Assembly (NCBI RefSeq): GCF_002950945.1
Contig: NZ_CP012673.1
Coordinates: 434,001 to 498,000 of the forward strand
Reading direction: 5' to 3'
DNA length: 64,000 bases
DNA from: Sorangium cellulosum
GTDB taxonomy: Bacteria > Myxococcota_A > Polyangia > Polyangiales > Polyangiaceae
Shown here piece after piece: positions 27,456 to 36,674 of the stretch. Position 1 is the stretch's first letter. The number at the start of each line of letters is the position of its first letter. The notes under the pieces are model-generated. The model saw only the letters and a list, made by a program, of their open reading frames with translations, was not told the origin of the DNA and ran no database searches. A program made the position numbers and the translations under genes.

Positions 27456-28343
27456 TCACGCCGTGTCCGGCGAGCCGGGGGTGAACGCGCGCTCCTCGTA
27501 GTCGCTGCGCGGGTTCCACGCGGCATAACCGGCGCAGCCGGCGTCGTCGATCGCGCGGATCTGCTCCCGGATGTGCCATGGCGTGTACCTGTAACGTCGC
27601 ATGGGACGCGAGCTGTCCAGATCGAACGCCTGGATCCAGCTGCGCAGGAGCGCGATCCGCCCCGGCAGCGCTGCCGCCCTGCGCCACCCCGCCGAGAGCG
27701 ACGCATGGAGGGTCTCGTAGGGGTGATGGGCGGGGTTCGTGAGCCCGAAGCTGCCGGGGTCCCAGTGCGACGGGTACGGCATGGGCATCACGTAATCGAA
27801 GAGCTCCACGGCGTCCTCGAGCCGCTGGCCCACACGTTCCTGCGGCCCGAGGAGCGTGATTCCGAAGAGGTCCGCCGAGATCGGGCGGGACGCCGCGTCG
27901 CCGACCTCCGCGCGGAGGAACTCGAAGAAGGCGCGGAGGGTCGGCGCTCGCTCGTGGATCGGCGTCCGCGACCGCGGCTCGCCCGCGACGCCGTAGCGCA
28001 CGTAATCGTAGTTCACCTCGTCGAACCCGACGTCGAACGCCCGGAGCGAGATCTCCGCGATCTCCTGCCATCGCGCCTGCGAGCCGGGGTCGTACCAGCC
28101 CCGCGGGCCGCCCTTGAACGCGACGAGGCGGGCGATGAGGTAAATGCCGGCGTGGCGCAGGGCTTCCAGCTGGTCCCGGGTCGCCTCGTCCGTGTCGAGG
28201 AGGAGCGCTCCTCCCTCCGACCGGATGTCGATGACCAGGGAGTTCAGCTCCGTCCGCTGGACCAGGGATGAGAGCCGATTCATCCGGTTCGTGCTCCTCG
28301 CCGCCGCGAAGTTCACGTAAATCGCCTTGGTGATCGTGGGCAT
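27456..28343 (-). CDS. DUF4015-type putative glycoside hydrolase
   Basis: 295 residues from ATG 28343, preceded by GAGGGG; longer in-frame starts reach 28523 but would run through an Arg-rich segment. TIM-barrel pattern with strand ends SLVIDIRSEGG, YLIARLVAFKG, DEVNYDYVRYG and DYVMPMPYPSHW, and AGYAAWNPRSDY near the end. This matches the family of putative glycosyl hydrolases called DUF4015. Candidate acids are the Asp/Glu of GFDEVNYDYVRY. No signal peptide is seen, so a cytoplasmic role is possible; activity is unproven. Confidence 0.8.
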   Translation of the reverse strand: MPTITKAIYVNFAAARSTNRMNRLSSLVQRTELNSLVIDIRSEGGALLLDTDEATRDQLEALRHAGIYLIARLVAFKGGPRGWYDPGSQARWQEIAEISLRAFDVGFDEVNYDYVRYGVAGEPRSRTPIHERAPTLRAFFEFLRAEVGDAASRPISADLFGITLLGPQERVGQRLEDAVELFDYVMPMPYPSHWDPGSFGLTNPAHHPYETLHASLSAGWRRAAALPGRIALLRSWIQAFDLDSSRPMRRYRYTPWHIREQIRAIDDAGCAGYAAWNPRSDYEERAFTPGSPDTA

Positions 28344-28480
28344 GCTGTTCCCCTCGGGCGAGGGGGGAGCACGCCGCCGGCCACGGGAACGCCGGGCGCG
28401 CGGGGACATGGCGTGTCCTCCGTGATGGCCCGCCTGGCACCGTGACGCCCATTCTGGACCGGTCACGGTGCTAGAACGCC

Positions 28481-28630
28481 GAACAGGTTGATCGAGCGAG
28501 AAATAAAACGCCAAGGACGCCAAGGCGCCAAGGACGCCAAGATATTATCTTTTTCTTGGCGTTCTTGGCGTTCTTGGCGCCTTGGCGTTTCGAACTTCTG
28601 CTCGTTTCAGGCTGGTTCAACCCGTTTGCC
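28481..28630. repeat. Intergenic hairpin element 3 (CGCCAAGG-type arms)
   Basis: Long inverted arms of AACGCCAAGGACGCCAAGG-type units (28505-28541) and CTTGGCGTTCTTGGCGTT-type units (28555-28590) round an AT-rich loop (ATATTATCTTTTT). Termini GAACAGGTTGA and TTCAACCCGTTT are inverted repeats of each other, making a MITE-like unit of about 145 bp. It abuts the stop of the DinB gene (28634, minus strand). GC is far below the surroundings. Confidence 0.7.
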
Positions 28631-28633
28631 CTT

Positions 28634-29197
28634 CTAGCCAGGCGATCTTCGTGCGTAGAGGAAACGCGCGTACCCGATCTCTGCGGCGTTCTTCGTGAGC
28701 TCGACGTTGGCCCATGCGACGACGTCGCCGAACGGACGGTCCTGGAACGGCCACCGCGTCCGCCGCGCCGATCGCAGATCCACGTCGGTGGCCTGCTCGA
28801 GCGCCGCTCGCCACTGCGCGTGCAGCCTGCCGAGCCACGCGCGCACGCCGTCGGCGTCGCCAGGCCACGTCACGCCCTCGCGAGAGAGCGCTCCGTCGCC
28901 GAAGCAGTGGTCGAGCACCATGGACCACCAGAAGCCGAGGTGCCATGTCACCCACGCGATGCTCGGCGGGCCGAGGTCGTATCCCTCGTGATCCGGCCAG
29001 TCGGCGCGCCACGTGCCGTCGGGGGCCTGGTGAACGTGCAATCCCTGATCGGCGGGGCGCCACAGGCACTCCTCGGTGGTGAGCCCATCGAGGTGATAGC
29101 TGGTGAGCTGCCACGCGATGTCGAGCTGCCGGATCAAGTAAGCACAGGCTTCGTTGGCCGCAGGCTCAGCCGAAGCGGCAGGGTCGTCGTGCTTCAT
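28634..29197 (-). CDS. DinB-superfamily four-helix protein
   Basis: 187 residues from ATG 29197; the frame runs on upstream to 29950 but that part is the antisense of another gene. Helical, with RQLDIAWQLTSYHLDGLTTEECLWRP near the start and SIAWVTWHLGFWWSMVLDHCFG in the middle. This is the DinB_2 pattern in which His residues of helices 1 to 3 bind a metal (His34, the His of TWHLG, and perhaps the later acidic positions). Relatives include bacillithiol- or mycothiol-type transferases; myxobacterial members are uncharacterised. Confidence 0.75.
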   Translation of the reverse strand: MKHDDPAASAEPAANEACAYLIRQLDIAWQLTSYHLDGLTTEECLWRPADQGLHVHQAPDGTWRADWPDHEGYDLGPPSIAWVTWHLGFWWSMVLDHCFGDGALSREGVTWPGDADGVRAWLGRLHAQWRAALEQATDVDLRSARRTRWPFQDRPFGDVVAWANVELTKNAAEIGYARFLYARRSPG

Positions 29198-29383
29198 GGC
29201 CCGCAGCCTAGCGGACGTCCCCGCACCCCAGCAAACCGCCGGGCCGGCAGCGCGGGGCGCGGCCGCCCGTGCTGACAGGGACCTGCCGGCCACAGGCCCG
29301 AACCCGAGAGCGCCGCCGCCTCGGCCCGTGTGGAGCGAGCGCGCCGCTTCCCTCGCGGCGGCGCCGCGGGCTACCCTTCGCTC

Positions 29384-29962
29384 GTGCGTGCCCTGGAGGT
29401 CTGCTGCGCCCTGCCGATCTTCGTGATCCTGGCGAGGTACGTGCAGGAGAAGCGCGGCACCGGCAGGATGGGCGAGATGCTCTTTGCCTGCCACGTCGCG
29501 GCCCTGGCCGCGGCGCTCGGCCTGCTCGCCGGGGCCGCGTGGCTCGTGGGGCCGGCGTTCGTCTTCTTCGTGGGCGTGGGCATCCCCGCGTGGCTCATCG
29601 AGGCCGTCGCCGCCCGGAAGGTCGCGCTCCTCTCGGTCGGCGCGCACCTCGCGCCGCCCGCGTCCGCCGCGCTCCACCTCGCGCGGCGCGGCCTGCCCGA
29701 GGGCAGCGCGCTCTCGGCCTGGGGCGCGTTCGTCGCGCTGCTCCTGCTGAGCTACGTCGCGACCGACCCGGCGCTCAACGTGAACCTCGCCCACCGTCCT
29801 TCCAGGGAGATGGCGTACTTCGCGCCCACGCCCTGGTCGGCGCGCCTCTTGATGCTCGGCGCGACGCTCGGCGCGTTGCTCGCGGCGGAGTGGGGCGCCG
29901 CGCGCGTCTTCGGCCGGGGCGCGGCGCCCGGCCTCCCAGGGGTGATCCATGCGCTTTCGTGA
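29384..29962 (+). CDS. Multi-pass membrane protein of unknown function
   Basis: 192 residues if started at GTG 29384, immediately before the first hydrophobic stretch; GTG 29330 would add 18 unlikely residues. About five to six membrane segments (ALEVCCALPIFVIL, FACHVAALAAALGLL, VGPAFVFFVGVGIP, GAFVALLLLSYVA, LMLGATLGALLAAEW). A conserved-looking motif NLAHRPSREMAYFAPTPW lies between the last helices. No family recognised. Its end overlaps the next start by 14 bp, so the two genes are coupled. Confidence 0.6.
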   Translation: MRALEVCCALPIFVILARYVQEKRGTGRMGEMLFACHVAALAAALGLLAGAAWLVGPAFVFFVGVGIPAWLIEAVAARKVALLSVGAHLAPPASAALHLARRGLPEGSALSAWGAFVALLLLSYVATDPALNVNLAHRPSREMAYFAPTPWSARLLMLGATLGALLAAEWGAARVFGRGAAPGLPGVIHALS

Positions 29963-30902
29963 TCGAGGGGTCTACCATTTCGCGGGCCGCGTCCGCTGCC
30001 CCTTCGCCGGGCTGGGCACACGCGGCGATTTCGAGAGCAATCGCCTCGCCCTCGACGATGATCGCTCCGAGGTCGAGCTCGACACCGCGGCGCGGCGCAT
30101 CGTCCTCTATAACGATCACCTCTACCCGCAGAAGACCATCGTCGGCGACGCCCTCTTCCTGGCCGAGGGCACCACGGCGAGCGGACACAAATCCCCCTTC
30201 AGCGTGCACCTCAAGGTGCTCAAGAAAGGGCGCGTGTTCTCGTTCGATCTGCACCGGCACCTGCGCTCGGGGGAGCCCCTCGCGGCGGTCGAGATCGAGC
30301 CCTTCGAGGTGATCGTGCGGGACGCGGTCACCCGCGTCGTCGCGCTCACGCCCGAGAGGACGCGCGAGCTGTGCCTGCGCCCGTCGCTGGCCCTGCGCGT
30401 GGTGAAGGCGATCATGGCCACGCGGGATCTGCGCCAGGGCGTGGCGCAGGATCCGGCGCAGGTGGGGTATCGCGTCGCGGATCTGTCGGTGGGGTTCGGG
30501 GCGCTCGGGGTTCATCACGGCGTCGTGCGGGCGCAGCTCGTGTCGCTCGACGCGGCGAACGCGCCGCTCATCCGCCGCGGATCGGTGGCGGAGATGCTGC
30601 GCGAGGGGGCGTGGGAGCTGTCGCTCACCGCGCTGTCGAAGCGGTGGCTCGACGAGGTGATCGCGCGGGATCTGTTCGTGTTCGGGCTGGAGGGCGTGTC
30701 GATCTTGGGGCGGGTGCGGGAGCGCGGGCTCGAGGTGGGAGAGACCCTCTCGTTCCGGTTCGAGCGCGGCGGCGGCTCCGTGGTGCTGGGGGAGGCGAGG
30801 GAGGAGCTGCCCGGGGCGACGGACGTGGCGCGGGCGTACCTGGAGTTCCACCTGCTGGGCGGGCTGTTGGCGGAGCATGCGGAGGGGCCGCGGCAGGGAT
30901 GA
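29949..30902 (+). CDS. Conserved-type cytoplasmic protein of unknown function
   Basis: 317 residues starting inside the end of the membrane-protein gene. No signal or membrane segment. The N-terminal part looks beta-rich (FESNRLALDDDRSEVELDTAARRIVLYNDH), the middle has GVGYRV-like strands, and the C-terminal part is mixed alpha/beta. I do not recognise a family. Overlap with the upstream gene implies co-translation and probably joint function at the membrane. Confidence 0.65.
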   Translation: MRFRDRGVYHFAGRVRCPFAGLGTRGDFESNRLALDDDRSEVELDTAARRIVLYNDHLYPQKTIVGDALFLAEGTTASGHKSPFSVHLKVLKKGRVFSFDLHRHLRSGEPLAAVEIEPFEVIVRDAVTRVVALTPERTRELCLRPSLALRVVKAIMATRDLRQGVAQDPAQVGYRVADLSVGFGALGVHHGVVRAQLVSLDAANAPLIRRGSVAEMLREGAWELSLTALSKRWLDEVIARDLFVFGLEGVSILGRVRERGLEVGETLSFRFERGGGSVVLGEAREELPGATDVARAYLEFHLLGGLLAEHAEGPRQG

Positions 30903-31019
30903 CCGACCGCCGGGAGATGTCCCGCGAGGGCAGCGCCGCGACCCGACCCGGGTGGATTGCATGAACAGGTCCGAGGCGGTCTGCATCCAAGCAGGCTGCA
31001 CCGGGACGGAGAGGACGTG

Positions 31020-33218
31020 ATGAGACCGAGCACGCGTACGGCCGCGCTGGCGATGGTGATGTTCCTGTGCGGCTGCGACCCGAACGAGGGCGGCGGCACG
31101 GGAGCTTCCGCATCGAGCGCCGGAGGAGGAGGAGGCGGCGGCGAAGGGCCCTCGCCTTCGGGCGGTAGCGGGGGCGGAGGCGGCGGCGCAAGCAGCGGAG
31201 GAGGGGGCGCGGAGCCTTCCGGGTCCGGCGGGGGTGGAGGAGGGGGCGCGGAGCCCGCTGCCTCGGGGGCGGGCGGAGGAGGCGGCAGCGGCGGCGGCAG
31301 CGAGATAGCCACGCTGGAAGGTGTCGTGCAAAAGGGGCCCTTCGTCATCGGCTCCAGCGTTGCGATCTCCGCGCTCGATTCGCGGGGCAACCCGACCGGG
31401 GAGCACGTCCTCGCCGAGACGACGACGCTGCTCGGCGGCTACACGGCGACGGTCGAGCACCTGGGTTATGTGTCGCTGGAGGCGACCGGCTCCTATTTCG
31501 ACGAGCTGACCAGCCTGCCCTCGCCCGAGCCCCTCACCCTCCGCGCCCTCTACGACGTCGATCGCGCCGGGACGCAGCAGGTCAACGTCAACCTGGTCAC
31601 GCACCTGTCTCACAGCCGGGCTCTGCGCCTGCTGCGGCAGGGGCTCCCGCTCCGCGAGGCCGTCGCGCAGGCCGAGGGCGAGCTGCGCAGCGCCCTGGCG
31701 ATCGGCGGAGCGGCGTTCGATCCGGGGGCGCCGGGCCACGCCCTCTCGCCGCTCGGAGAGGACACCGACGGCAACGCGTACCTCCTCGCGGTCAGCGCCG
31801 TCCTCCTGCAGTACGCGTCGTTTGGGACGACCCCCCCGGGCCCGCCGGACGCGACGGTCACCCTGACGATCAACCGGATCGCGGCGGACCTCGCGGACGA
31901 CGGGCTCCTCGACCCGCGCCTGCGCGCGGCGCTCAAGGACGTGGAGCGGCAGATCAACGGCGACCTCGTCTCCGACCGCACGACGCACGAGCTCCACGAG
32001 CTCGGCGCGAGCGTCACGGCGCCGCGCGCAGGCCGGCTCCTCGACACCGACGGCGACGGGGTCCCGAACGGGCGTGATTCGTGTCCGTTCGTCGAGAATC
32101 CGGACCAGCTGCCGGTCGTCGACGCGGTCTGCACCCTCGAGAGGCACTATCGATGGTCCGGCGATCCGCCGGACTGCCATGCCAACTTCGTCGTCGGCGA
32201 CGTCACGGGCGACGGGCTGCCCGACGTGATCACGCCGGATGTATTGCGCGACCAACCCCGCCTGTACGCGGGCCTCGGCGACGGCAGGCTCGCGGCGAAT
32301 GTCCCGCTCTCGACGGCCGACGGCGAGTTCCCGGATCAGCTCGCCGACCTCGACGGGGACGGCCACCTCGATGGGGTCGTCGAGGGCTACCGGATCTCCG
32401 GCTGGATGCGCGGCGACGGCGCCGGTGGGTTCGAGGCGACGCGGCTCTTCGACCCGCGCTGCACGACCTGCGAGGCCAGCGGGACGGCGCTCGGCGATCT
32501 GAACGGCGACGGCCATGTCGACGTGATCCGCCGCGTCTTCAGCTCGACGTCCTATCGCCTCCTCGTATCGATGGGGCCGTTCGGCGAGACGAGCAGCGAT
32601 CCGGTTCCGGTCTCTCCTGCCGCCTTGCTCGAGGTACGCGACTTCGCGGTGGCGAACGTGATCGGAGACAGCTCCCCGGATCTGCTGATCGTGCACCCGA
32701 GGACCAGCACGTCGCCCTACCGGCCAGCGCTCAGCGTCCTCCGAGGAAACGGCGACGGCACCTTCTTGTCCACGAGGCCGCCCGTCGCTCAAGACACGGC
32801 AGACGTCCGGCTCATCGACTCGGGCGATTTCGACGGCGACGGGCATGTAGATATGCTGTTCACCGACGGCACGAGCTATGGAGATCCTCACGTGATGTTC
32901 GGCGACGGCGCAGGGAACTTCAGCGATCGGGTGGCCACAGGCATCCAGGGCGACGCGAGCACGTACGTGATCGCCGACTTCACCGGAGATGGGAGGGACG
33001 ATATCGTCAGCGACGGGGCGTACGTGACCGTGAGCCTCGGCAGGACGTTCGCTCTGCCGCGGCTCATCCCGCTCGGCCTGTCGGCTGCCCAGCGGTGGTG
33101 GCGCATCGCCGCGGCCGATTTCAATGGAGACGGCACGCTGGATCTGGTCTCGCCGCTGTGCGAGGCGAGACGCCTGACGCACAAGAGCAGCCTCGAGACG
33201 ATCTTGATCCGTCCATGA
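31020..33218 (+). CDS. VCBS/FG-GAP-repeat lipoprotein, first of a tandem pair
   Basis: 732 residues from ATG 31020, with GGAGAGG upstream. Lipoprotein signal ends FLCGC (Cys19) with Asp at +2, followed by a Gly/Ser stalk of about 75 residues. Next is a domain beginning TLEGVVQKGPFVIGSSVAIS (about residues 98-330). A calcium-type motif DTDGDGVPNGRDSCPF near 345 comes next. Then several FG-GAP/VCBS propeller repeats with GDVTGDGLPDVI, ADLDGDGHLDGV, GDLNGDGHVDVI and GDFDGDGHVDML run to the end. Extracellular, calcium-stabilised binding or adhesion is the likely role. The next gene is a paralogue 38 bp downstream. Confidence 0.85.
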   Translation: MRPSTRTAALAMVMFLCGCDPNEGGGTGASASSAGGGGGGGEGPSPSGGSGGGGGGASSGGGGAEPSGSGGGGGGGAEPAASGAGGGGGSGGGSEIATLEGVVQKGPFVIGSSVAISALDSRGNPTGEHVLAETTTLLGGYTATVEHLGYVSLEATGSYFDELTSLPSPEPLTLRALYDVDRAGTQQVNVNLVTHLSHSRALRLLRQGLPLREAVAQAEGELRSALAIGGAAFDPGAPGHALSPLGEDTDGNAYLLAVSAVLLQYASFGTTPPGPPDATVTLTINRIAADLADDGLLDPRLRAALKDVERQINGDLVSDRTTHELHELGASVTAPRAGRLLDTDGDGVPNGRDSCPFVENPDQLPVVDAVCTLERHYRWSGDPPDCHANFVVGDVTGDGLPDVITPDVLRDQPRLYAGLGDGRLAANVPLSTADGEFPDQLADLDGDGHLDGVVEGYRISGWMRGDGAGGFEATRLFDPRCTTCEASGTALGDLNGDGHVDVIRRVFSSTSYRLLVSMGPFGETSSDPVPVSPAALLEVRDFAVANVIGDSSPDLLIVHPRTSTSPYRPALSVLRGNGDGTFLSTRPPVAQDTADVRLIDSGDFDGDGHVDMLFTDGTSYGDPHVMFGDGAGNFSDRVATGIQGDASTYVIADFTGDGRDDIVSDGAYVTVSLGRTFALPRLIPLGLSAAQRWWRIAAADFNGDGTLDLVSPLCEARRLTHKSSLETILIRP

Positions 33219-33256
33219 GCGGCGCGCAGGCCCGGGTATCTCACCAGAGAGGCACG

Positions 33257-35533
33257 ATGAGAACGACGAAGAGCGCGATCACGCTGGCGTTGATGATGTC
33301 GCTATGCGGCTGTGACGTGACAGAGGGCGACGGAAACGCTGGTACGGCCACCTCCTCGTCGAACGCCAGCAGCGGGGTCGGCGGCAACGGTGGAGTGGGC
33401 GGCGGCGGCGACGGCGGCAGCGGCGGCGACGGCGGCGGCGACGGCAGCGGCGGCGACGGCGGCGGCGACGGCAGCGGCGGCGACGGCGGCAGTGGCGGCG
33501 GCGGCAGCGGCGGAGTGGGCGACGGCGGCAGCGGCGGAGTGGGCGGCGGCGGCGGCGGCAGCGGTGGCGAGGGAGGCCGCGCGAGCGCCACGCTGCGGGG
33601 CGTCGTCCAGAAGGGCCCTCTCGTCGTGGGCTCCAGCGTCGTGATCTCCGCCGTCGATCCGCTGGGCAACCCCGCGGGGCGGCGCTTCCCCACCACCACC
33701 ACGACCCCTCTCGGCGACTACGCGGCGACGATCGATTACCGGGGCTACACGTCGCTGGCAGCGAACGGCTTCTACTTCAACGAGATCACGGGCAGGCTCT
33801 CGGCGGAGCGGATCACCCTCCGGGGCCTCTACGACGTGGACCGCGGCGGGGAGCAGCAGGCGAACGTCAACGTGATCACCCACCTCACCTACAGCCGTGT
33901 CCAGCGCTTGCTCGCCGGGGGCATACCGCTCGGCCAGGCCATCGCGCAGGCCGAGGGCGAGCTGCGCGCAGCCCTCGGGCTCGGCGGACCGGGCTTCGAT
34001 CCGGGCGCGCCTGGACACGCCCTCTCGCTCTTCGGCGAGGACAACGACGCCAACGCGTATCTCCTCGCGTCCACCGCCCTGCTGCTCCAGGCGAACCTGT
34101 CGTCGGGCGTGACGCTCGCCGACGTCGAGGCGGACCTCGCCGACGACGGGAGCCTCGCGCCGGAGCGGCAGGCGACGCTCGCGCAGGCAGCGCTGATCGT
34201 CAACGGCGATTTCTTCGCCGACCGCGCGGAGCACGGCATGGCCGAGCTCGGCGCGAGCGTCACGACGCCCGACCCGAACCGGATCCTCGACAACGACGGC
34301 GACGGATTCCCGAACGGCCGCGACTCCTGCCCGTTCGTGGCGAACCCGGACCAGCTGCCGGTCGACGACGTGGTCTGCTCGGTCAAGAGGCATTACGCGT
34401 GGGCGCCCGTCGACGAGTACCTCACGCATCTCGTGGCCGGCGACATCACCGGCGACGGGGCCGCTGACGTGCTCGCCATCGGGCAAGTGTCCCATTACCT
34501 CTTCGCGGGGCTCGGCGCGGGCAAGCTCGCCCCGGCGGTGCCGCTCTCGACGCGCCTCCGGAATCCTCCCTCCCAGCTCGTCGACGTCGACGGCGATGGC
34601 TATCTCGACGCCATCCTGGAGGACGACCTCCACCTCCCCAGCTTCTCCGGCTGGGCGCCGGGCGACGGCACCGGCGAGTTCGGCGCCCGGGTGCCCTTCG
34701 AGGCGGTCTGCGCCACCTGCAGGATCGATTACACCGCGCTCGGCGATCTGGACGGCGACGGCAACGTCGACGTGCTGAGCTACGTGGATGATACCGAGTC
34801 CCGGAACGACGGCATTCACGTGCTGATGGGGATCGGCGGGGGCGCCTTCGACGCCCCGATCGTCCTCCCTCCGCCGCCCGATTTTTTCTACGACATCCGC
34901 TTCCTCGTCGCGGACGTGATCGACGGGGGTGCTCCGGATCTCCTCCTTGTCTACTCGATCGTGGACCCCTTCATCTTGGACAACGGTTACACGTACAGCT
35001 TCACCGTGTGCGAGGGAAATGGCGACGGCACGTTCGGCGCCCCGCAGCCGCTCATCCAGCTGGACCTCGACCTGCTCGGCGGAGCGAGCCCGGTGCTCGG
35101 GGGCTTCGCCGCGGGCGACGTCGACGGCGACGGGCACGTCGACGTGACCTTCTCCGACAACTCCGCGATGTACGTGCTGTTCGGCGATGGCGCCGGCGGC
35201 TTCAGCGAGCCTGTCAGCCCTGGCGGCGCCCACGGCGTCGGGACGCACCGGCTCGCCGACCTCACCGGAGACGGAAAGGACGATATCCTCGGTGCCTACG
35301 GCGCCCTGGTCGTGAGCCGCGGCCGGACGTTCGCCCCGCCCCGGCCGCTCCCGCTCGGTCCCCCGCAACCCTACCGGTACGGCCATCCGACGGTGATCGA
35401 CCTCGACGGCGATGGCCAGCTGGATGTCGTCTCGCAGCTGAGCAGCGTGGGCTCGGGGGCCGGCTCCAGGCTGGGCGTCGAGACGATCCTGATCCAGCCC
35501 CTCGCGCCGAGCGAAGCGCGGACCGCGCGCTGA
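33257..35533 (+). CDS. VCBS/FG-GAP-repeat lipoprotein, second of a tandem pair
   Basis: 758 residues from ATG 33257, with AGAGAGG upstream. Same plan as the gene before it: signal ending SLCGC (Cys19, Asp +2), an expanded Gly/Asp/Ser stalk, the TLRGVVQKGPLVVGSSVVIS domain, NDGDGFPNGRDSCPF, and FG-GAP/VCBS repeats (GDITGDGAADVL, VDVDGDGYLDAI, GDLDGDGNVDVL, GDVDGDGHVDVT, DLDGDGQLDVV). The pair clearly arose by duplication and then diverged, most in the stalk. Co-transcription is likely. Ligand unknown. Confidence 0.85.
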   Translation: MRTTKSAITLALMMSLCGCDVTEGDGNAGTATSSSNASSGVGGNGGVGGGGDGGSGGDGGGDGSGGDGGGDGSGGDGGSGGGGSGGVGDGGSGGVGGGGGGSGGEGGRASATLRGVVQKGPLVVGSSVVISAVDPLGNPAGRRFPTTTTTPLGDYAATIDYRGYTSLAANGFYFNEITGRLSAERITLRGLYDVDRGGEQQANVNVITHLTYSRVQRLLAGGIPLGQAIAQAEGELRAALGLGGPGFDPGAPGHALSLFGEDNDANAYLLASTALLLQANLSSGVTLADVEADLADDGSLAPERQATLAQAALIVNGDFFADRAEHGMAELGASVTTPDPNRILDNDGDGFPNGRDSCPFVANPDQLPVDDVVCSVKRHYAWAPVDEYLTHLVAGDITGDGAADVLAIGQVSHYLFAGLGAGKLAPAVPLSTRLRNPPSQLVDVDGDGYLDAILEDDLHLPSFSGWAPGDGTGEFGARVPFEAVCATCRIDYTALGDLDGDGNVDVLSYVDDTESRNDGIHVLMGIGGGAFDAPIVLPPPPDFFYDIRFLVADVIDGGAPDLLLVYSIVDPFILDNGYTYSFTVCEGNGDGTFGAPQPLIQLDLDLLGGASPVLGGFAAGDVDGDGHVDVTFSDNSAMYVLFGDGAGGFSEPVSPGGAHGVGTHRLADLTGDGKDDILGAYGALVVSRGRTFAPPRPLPLGPPQPYRYGHPTVIDLDGDGQLDVVSQLSSVGSGAGSRLGVETILIQPLAPSEARTAR
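33379..33580 (+). repeat. GGC-rich coding minisatellite in the lipoprotein stalk
   Basis: Short units such as GGCGGCGACGGCGGCAGC repeat for about 200 bp and encode Gly-Gly-Asp-Gly and Gly-Gly-Ser-Gly runs. The sister gene has a shorter, less regular version near 31120-31300. The pattern predicts length variation by slippage. Confidence 0.75.
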
Positions 35534-35687
35534 GCTCCGGCGGCGGCGCGTCGCAGCCCGGCGTCCCCTGCGGCTCAGGCGCCGAGCGCGTCGCGTTCCC
35601 ATGCCGTCCCTGCCCCGCGATAGAAGAGACGCTGATGCCCGCCAATCGAGATCCTCGATTACGATCGAGCGGCGCCGGTCGTCGCGC

Positions 35688-36674
35688 CTAGGGAATGTCG
35701 CAGCAGCCCTCGGTGGGGCAGTAGCTGGTCCAGACCCTGGGCTCGCCCCGATCGTAGTGACCGTAATGGAACGTGGCCCAGCCCCCGTAGCCGGTCGTCG
35801 CAGCCCACTGCGTATCGAAGCGGCCCAGCACGGCGCCGTTGGTGCACAACGCGAAGTCCTGGAGCCGTGTGGAGACCATCACGGGGTGATCCGCCGTCGC
35901 GTCGGCGAGCGCCCGCTCCATGCGAGTTACCACCTTGTCCTCCGCGATCTCGTATTCCATGAGGACCAGGCGGCCGGCGGCGAGCAGCATCGACTGCCGG
36001 GCGTCGCTCGGTTGCCGATCGTAAAAGAGCCCGCCCACGTCCGCAGCGAGCGACATGTCCTGGTTGTAGCTCTCGGGGCGCGCCAGGATCTCCGCCGCGG
36101 CGAGCTCGAACGCGCTCACCAGATCCTCCACGATCCCCTCGTAGAGCTCGGGCTGCTGCATGCGCCCGACCCACGGCTCGAGGTCGAGATGGATGCCGTC
36201 GAAGCGCTCGGCCGCGGACGACGCCTCGGCGTTGTACGCGGCGATCTGGGTGATCCGCGCCAGCATGTGATCCTTCCTGATCGGGTATTCCCCCACCGTG
36301 GGCTGACCAATCAGCGCCTCCACGCGGACCCCGGCCACGCCGCGCAGCCCGGCGACGAACGCCCTGATCCGCGCGCGGTCGGGCAGCGAGGCAAAGGCGT
36401 TGTTCGCCACCGACAGGTAGACCTCGTTGATGTGATGCGCGCTGAGGAACGCGGCGAGCTGGCCGCCGTTCGGATCGGTGTCGAGCAGGCCGCTGCCGGT
36501 GGAAGAGTAGACCGAGTACACCCAGATCCCGTGGCGGACGCCGGCCGGCTGGGAGATCGCCGCGCCGCGCTGCGCCGCCTCCTCCTGCTCTGGCTCCGGG
36601 GCATCGGCGGCACAGCCGCCAACACCGGCCCACACGGACGCAACCACGAATGCCCACGCGCTGATCCGCTTCAT
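35688..36674 (-). CDS. Exported lipoprotein with glycosidase-like TIM barrel
   Basis: 328 residues from ATG 36674, preceded by GAGGAG; the frame runs up to 36815 without a better start. Signal ends AGVGGC (Cys21). A barrel follows with GIWVYSVYSS, INEVYLSVANNAF, VRVEALIGQPT, FDGIHLDLEPWV (candidate acids Asp and Glu), DMSLAADVGGLFYD and RLVLMEYE strands, and a C-terminal Cys pair (SYCPTEGCC). It resembles poorly characterised glycoside hydrolase-like proteins. Exported to envelope or surface. It is convergent with the VCBS pair and divergent from the nitrilase. Confidence 0.75.
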   Translation of the reverse strand: MKRISAWAFVVASVWAGVGGCAADAPEPEQEEAAQRGAAISQPAGVRHGIWVYSVYSSTGSGLLDTDPNGGQLAAFLSAHHINEVYLSVANNAFASLPDRARIRAFVAGLRGVAGVRVEALIGQPTVGEYPIRKDHMLARITQIAAYNAEASSAAERFDGIHLDLEPWVGRMQQPELYEGIVEDLVSAFELAAAEILARPESYNQDMSLAADVGGLFYDRQPSDARQSMLLAAGRLVLMEYEIAEDKVVTRMERALADATADHPVMVSTRLQDFALCTNGAVLGRFDTQWAATTGYGGWATFHYGHYDRGEPRVWTSYCPTEGCCDIP

